16,655 bases of DNA from Tritrichomonas foetus (taxonomy: Eukaryota > Parabasalia > Tritrichomonadida > Tritrichomonadidae), in the NCBI GenBank assembly GCA_001839685.1, contig MLAK01001403.1, forward strand, positions 1 to 16,655, given 5' to 3'. Below are positions 16,161 to 16,655 of this stretch, piece by piece. Below the pieces are notes generated by a model. It was not told where the DNA came from. It did not search any database and worked only from the letters and a program-made list of their open reading frames with translations. Position 1 is the first letter of the stretch. Each line of letters begins with the position of its first letter. A program made the position numbers and the translations under genes.

Positions 16161-16655
16161 CTAACTCTCTTTTTCCCAATAATAAATTTTTGGGCGCTGA
16201 AATACAAGACCGAAGGTATAAGGTTTAGGCGAACGTGGAATAAGTGATTTAATATCTATTTCAACATAACAATCATCTTGAGCGAGGATCTCATCTAAAG
16301 TCCAGTGTGAAGGAATGACTTTAGGAATGCCTTTAGCTATTCCTGGCATTACTGACATAGCCGATGGATAAAGAGATACTGTATCAAAATCTTGAATACG
16401 TTCGGTTACAATAAGTTTCTCATTATTTCGTGTCATTGTTCTTCCACCACTGACAGTACGAAGGATAAAGTCCTGGGGTTTACNTGCAAGTTGATAACAT
16501 CCTTCAAAACATCCGTAACTCTGAGCAAATGAGTAACCAATGGCGGAAATGGATAAATAGTCATGAACGGTTAGCATTGAGGTTCCAGCTTCAGAGAAAA
16601 CTTGTTGCAAATCATTATTGAACTTTTCCATTCCTTTCATTAATACATAACAATC
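16161..16655 (-). pseudogene. Family B DNA polymerase fragment (Maverick/Polinton-type), broken at the C-terminal side
   Basis: The frame enters from the right edge (first visible residues D-C-Y-V-L) and ends in TAG at 16161-16163, leaving 164 residues. The entry segment fits the end of the exonuclease domain, where protein-primed polymerases have a Y-C-x-x-D motif. DFDTVSLYPSAMS (16391-16353) is polymerase motif A with the catalytic Asp and SLYPS. Only about 70 residues follow, ending KIYYWEKES, so motif B (K...NSxYG) and motif C (DTD), hundreds of residues further on, are missing and do not reappear in another frame downstream. The piece is therefore non-functional in this copy. Self-synthesising Maverick transposons with this polymerase are abundant in trichomonads; a linear-plasmid polymerase is the alternative. 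One base is ambiguous (N at 16484), making one residue undefined (Cys, Arg, Ser or Gly). Confidence 0.8.

Overview
The window looks like nuclear DNA of a trichomonad (Parabasalia), most likely Tritrichomonas or a close relative. The reasons are: very AT-rich, apparently intron-free genes; a gene whose product resembles the Initiator-binding domain (IBD/IBP39) transcription factors, a family I know only from trichomonads; a PP1-like phosphatase, a CARMIL-like PH-LRR protein and a Sel1-repeat protein of the kinds that are expanded in these protists; and, at the right edge, a fragment of a family B DNA polymerase of the Maverick/Polinton type. Species assignment is inference; no database search was possible.

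Layout from left to right. (1) Positions 1-34 are an exact inverted copy of 12910-12943 and hold the last six codons of a paralogue of the small minus-strand gene at 12921-13277. (2) A T-rich spacer ends in a 29-nt hairpin (261-289), followed by a PP1-like phosphatase (311-1458, +) whose reading frame has no in-frame ATG; a one-base loss just after an ATG at 311 would explain this. (3) A 1516-residue, mostly helical protein with a C-terminal coiled coil (1681-6231, +) converges on an IBD-type transcription factor (6579-7487, -). (4) That gene diverges from a PH-LRR protein (7889-10396, +); the 401-nt shared spacer holds a stop-interrupted coding-like stretch. (5) A CH_2-domain protein with an alpha-solenoid tail (10791-12680, +) converges on the small Pro/Asn-rich protein gene, with six 23-bp tandem repeats between them. 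(6) A 478-nt spacer holds a tiny basic ORF, then comes a Sel1-repeat protein (13756-15741, +). (7) A broken polymerase B fragment (16161-16655, -) runs off the right edge.

The genes do not form an operon or an obvious pathway: they are monocistronic and arranged in mixed orientation, as is usual for trichomonads. The loose theme is cytoskeleton and flagellum (CARMIL-like and CH_2 proteins), signalling (phosphatase) and transcription (IBD). Both window edges lie in repeated sequence, so this may be a whole contig bounded by repeats. I see no convincing defence system, CRISPR array, rRNA or tRNA. The most informative oddities are the phosphatase start, the inverted duplication of the small gene's 3' end, the decayed ORF in the divergent spacer, the decapitated Maverick polymerase, and CG-containing motifs shared by several promoters.
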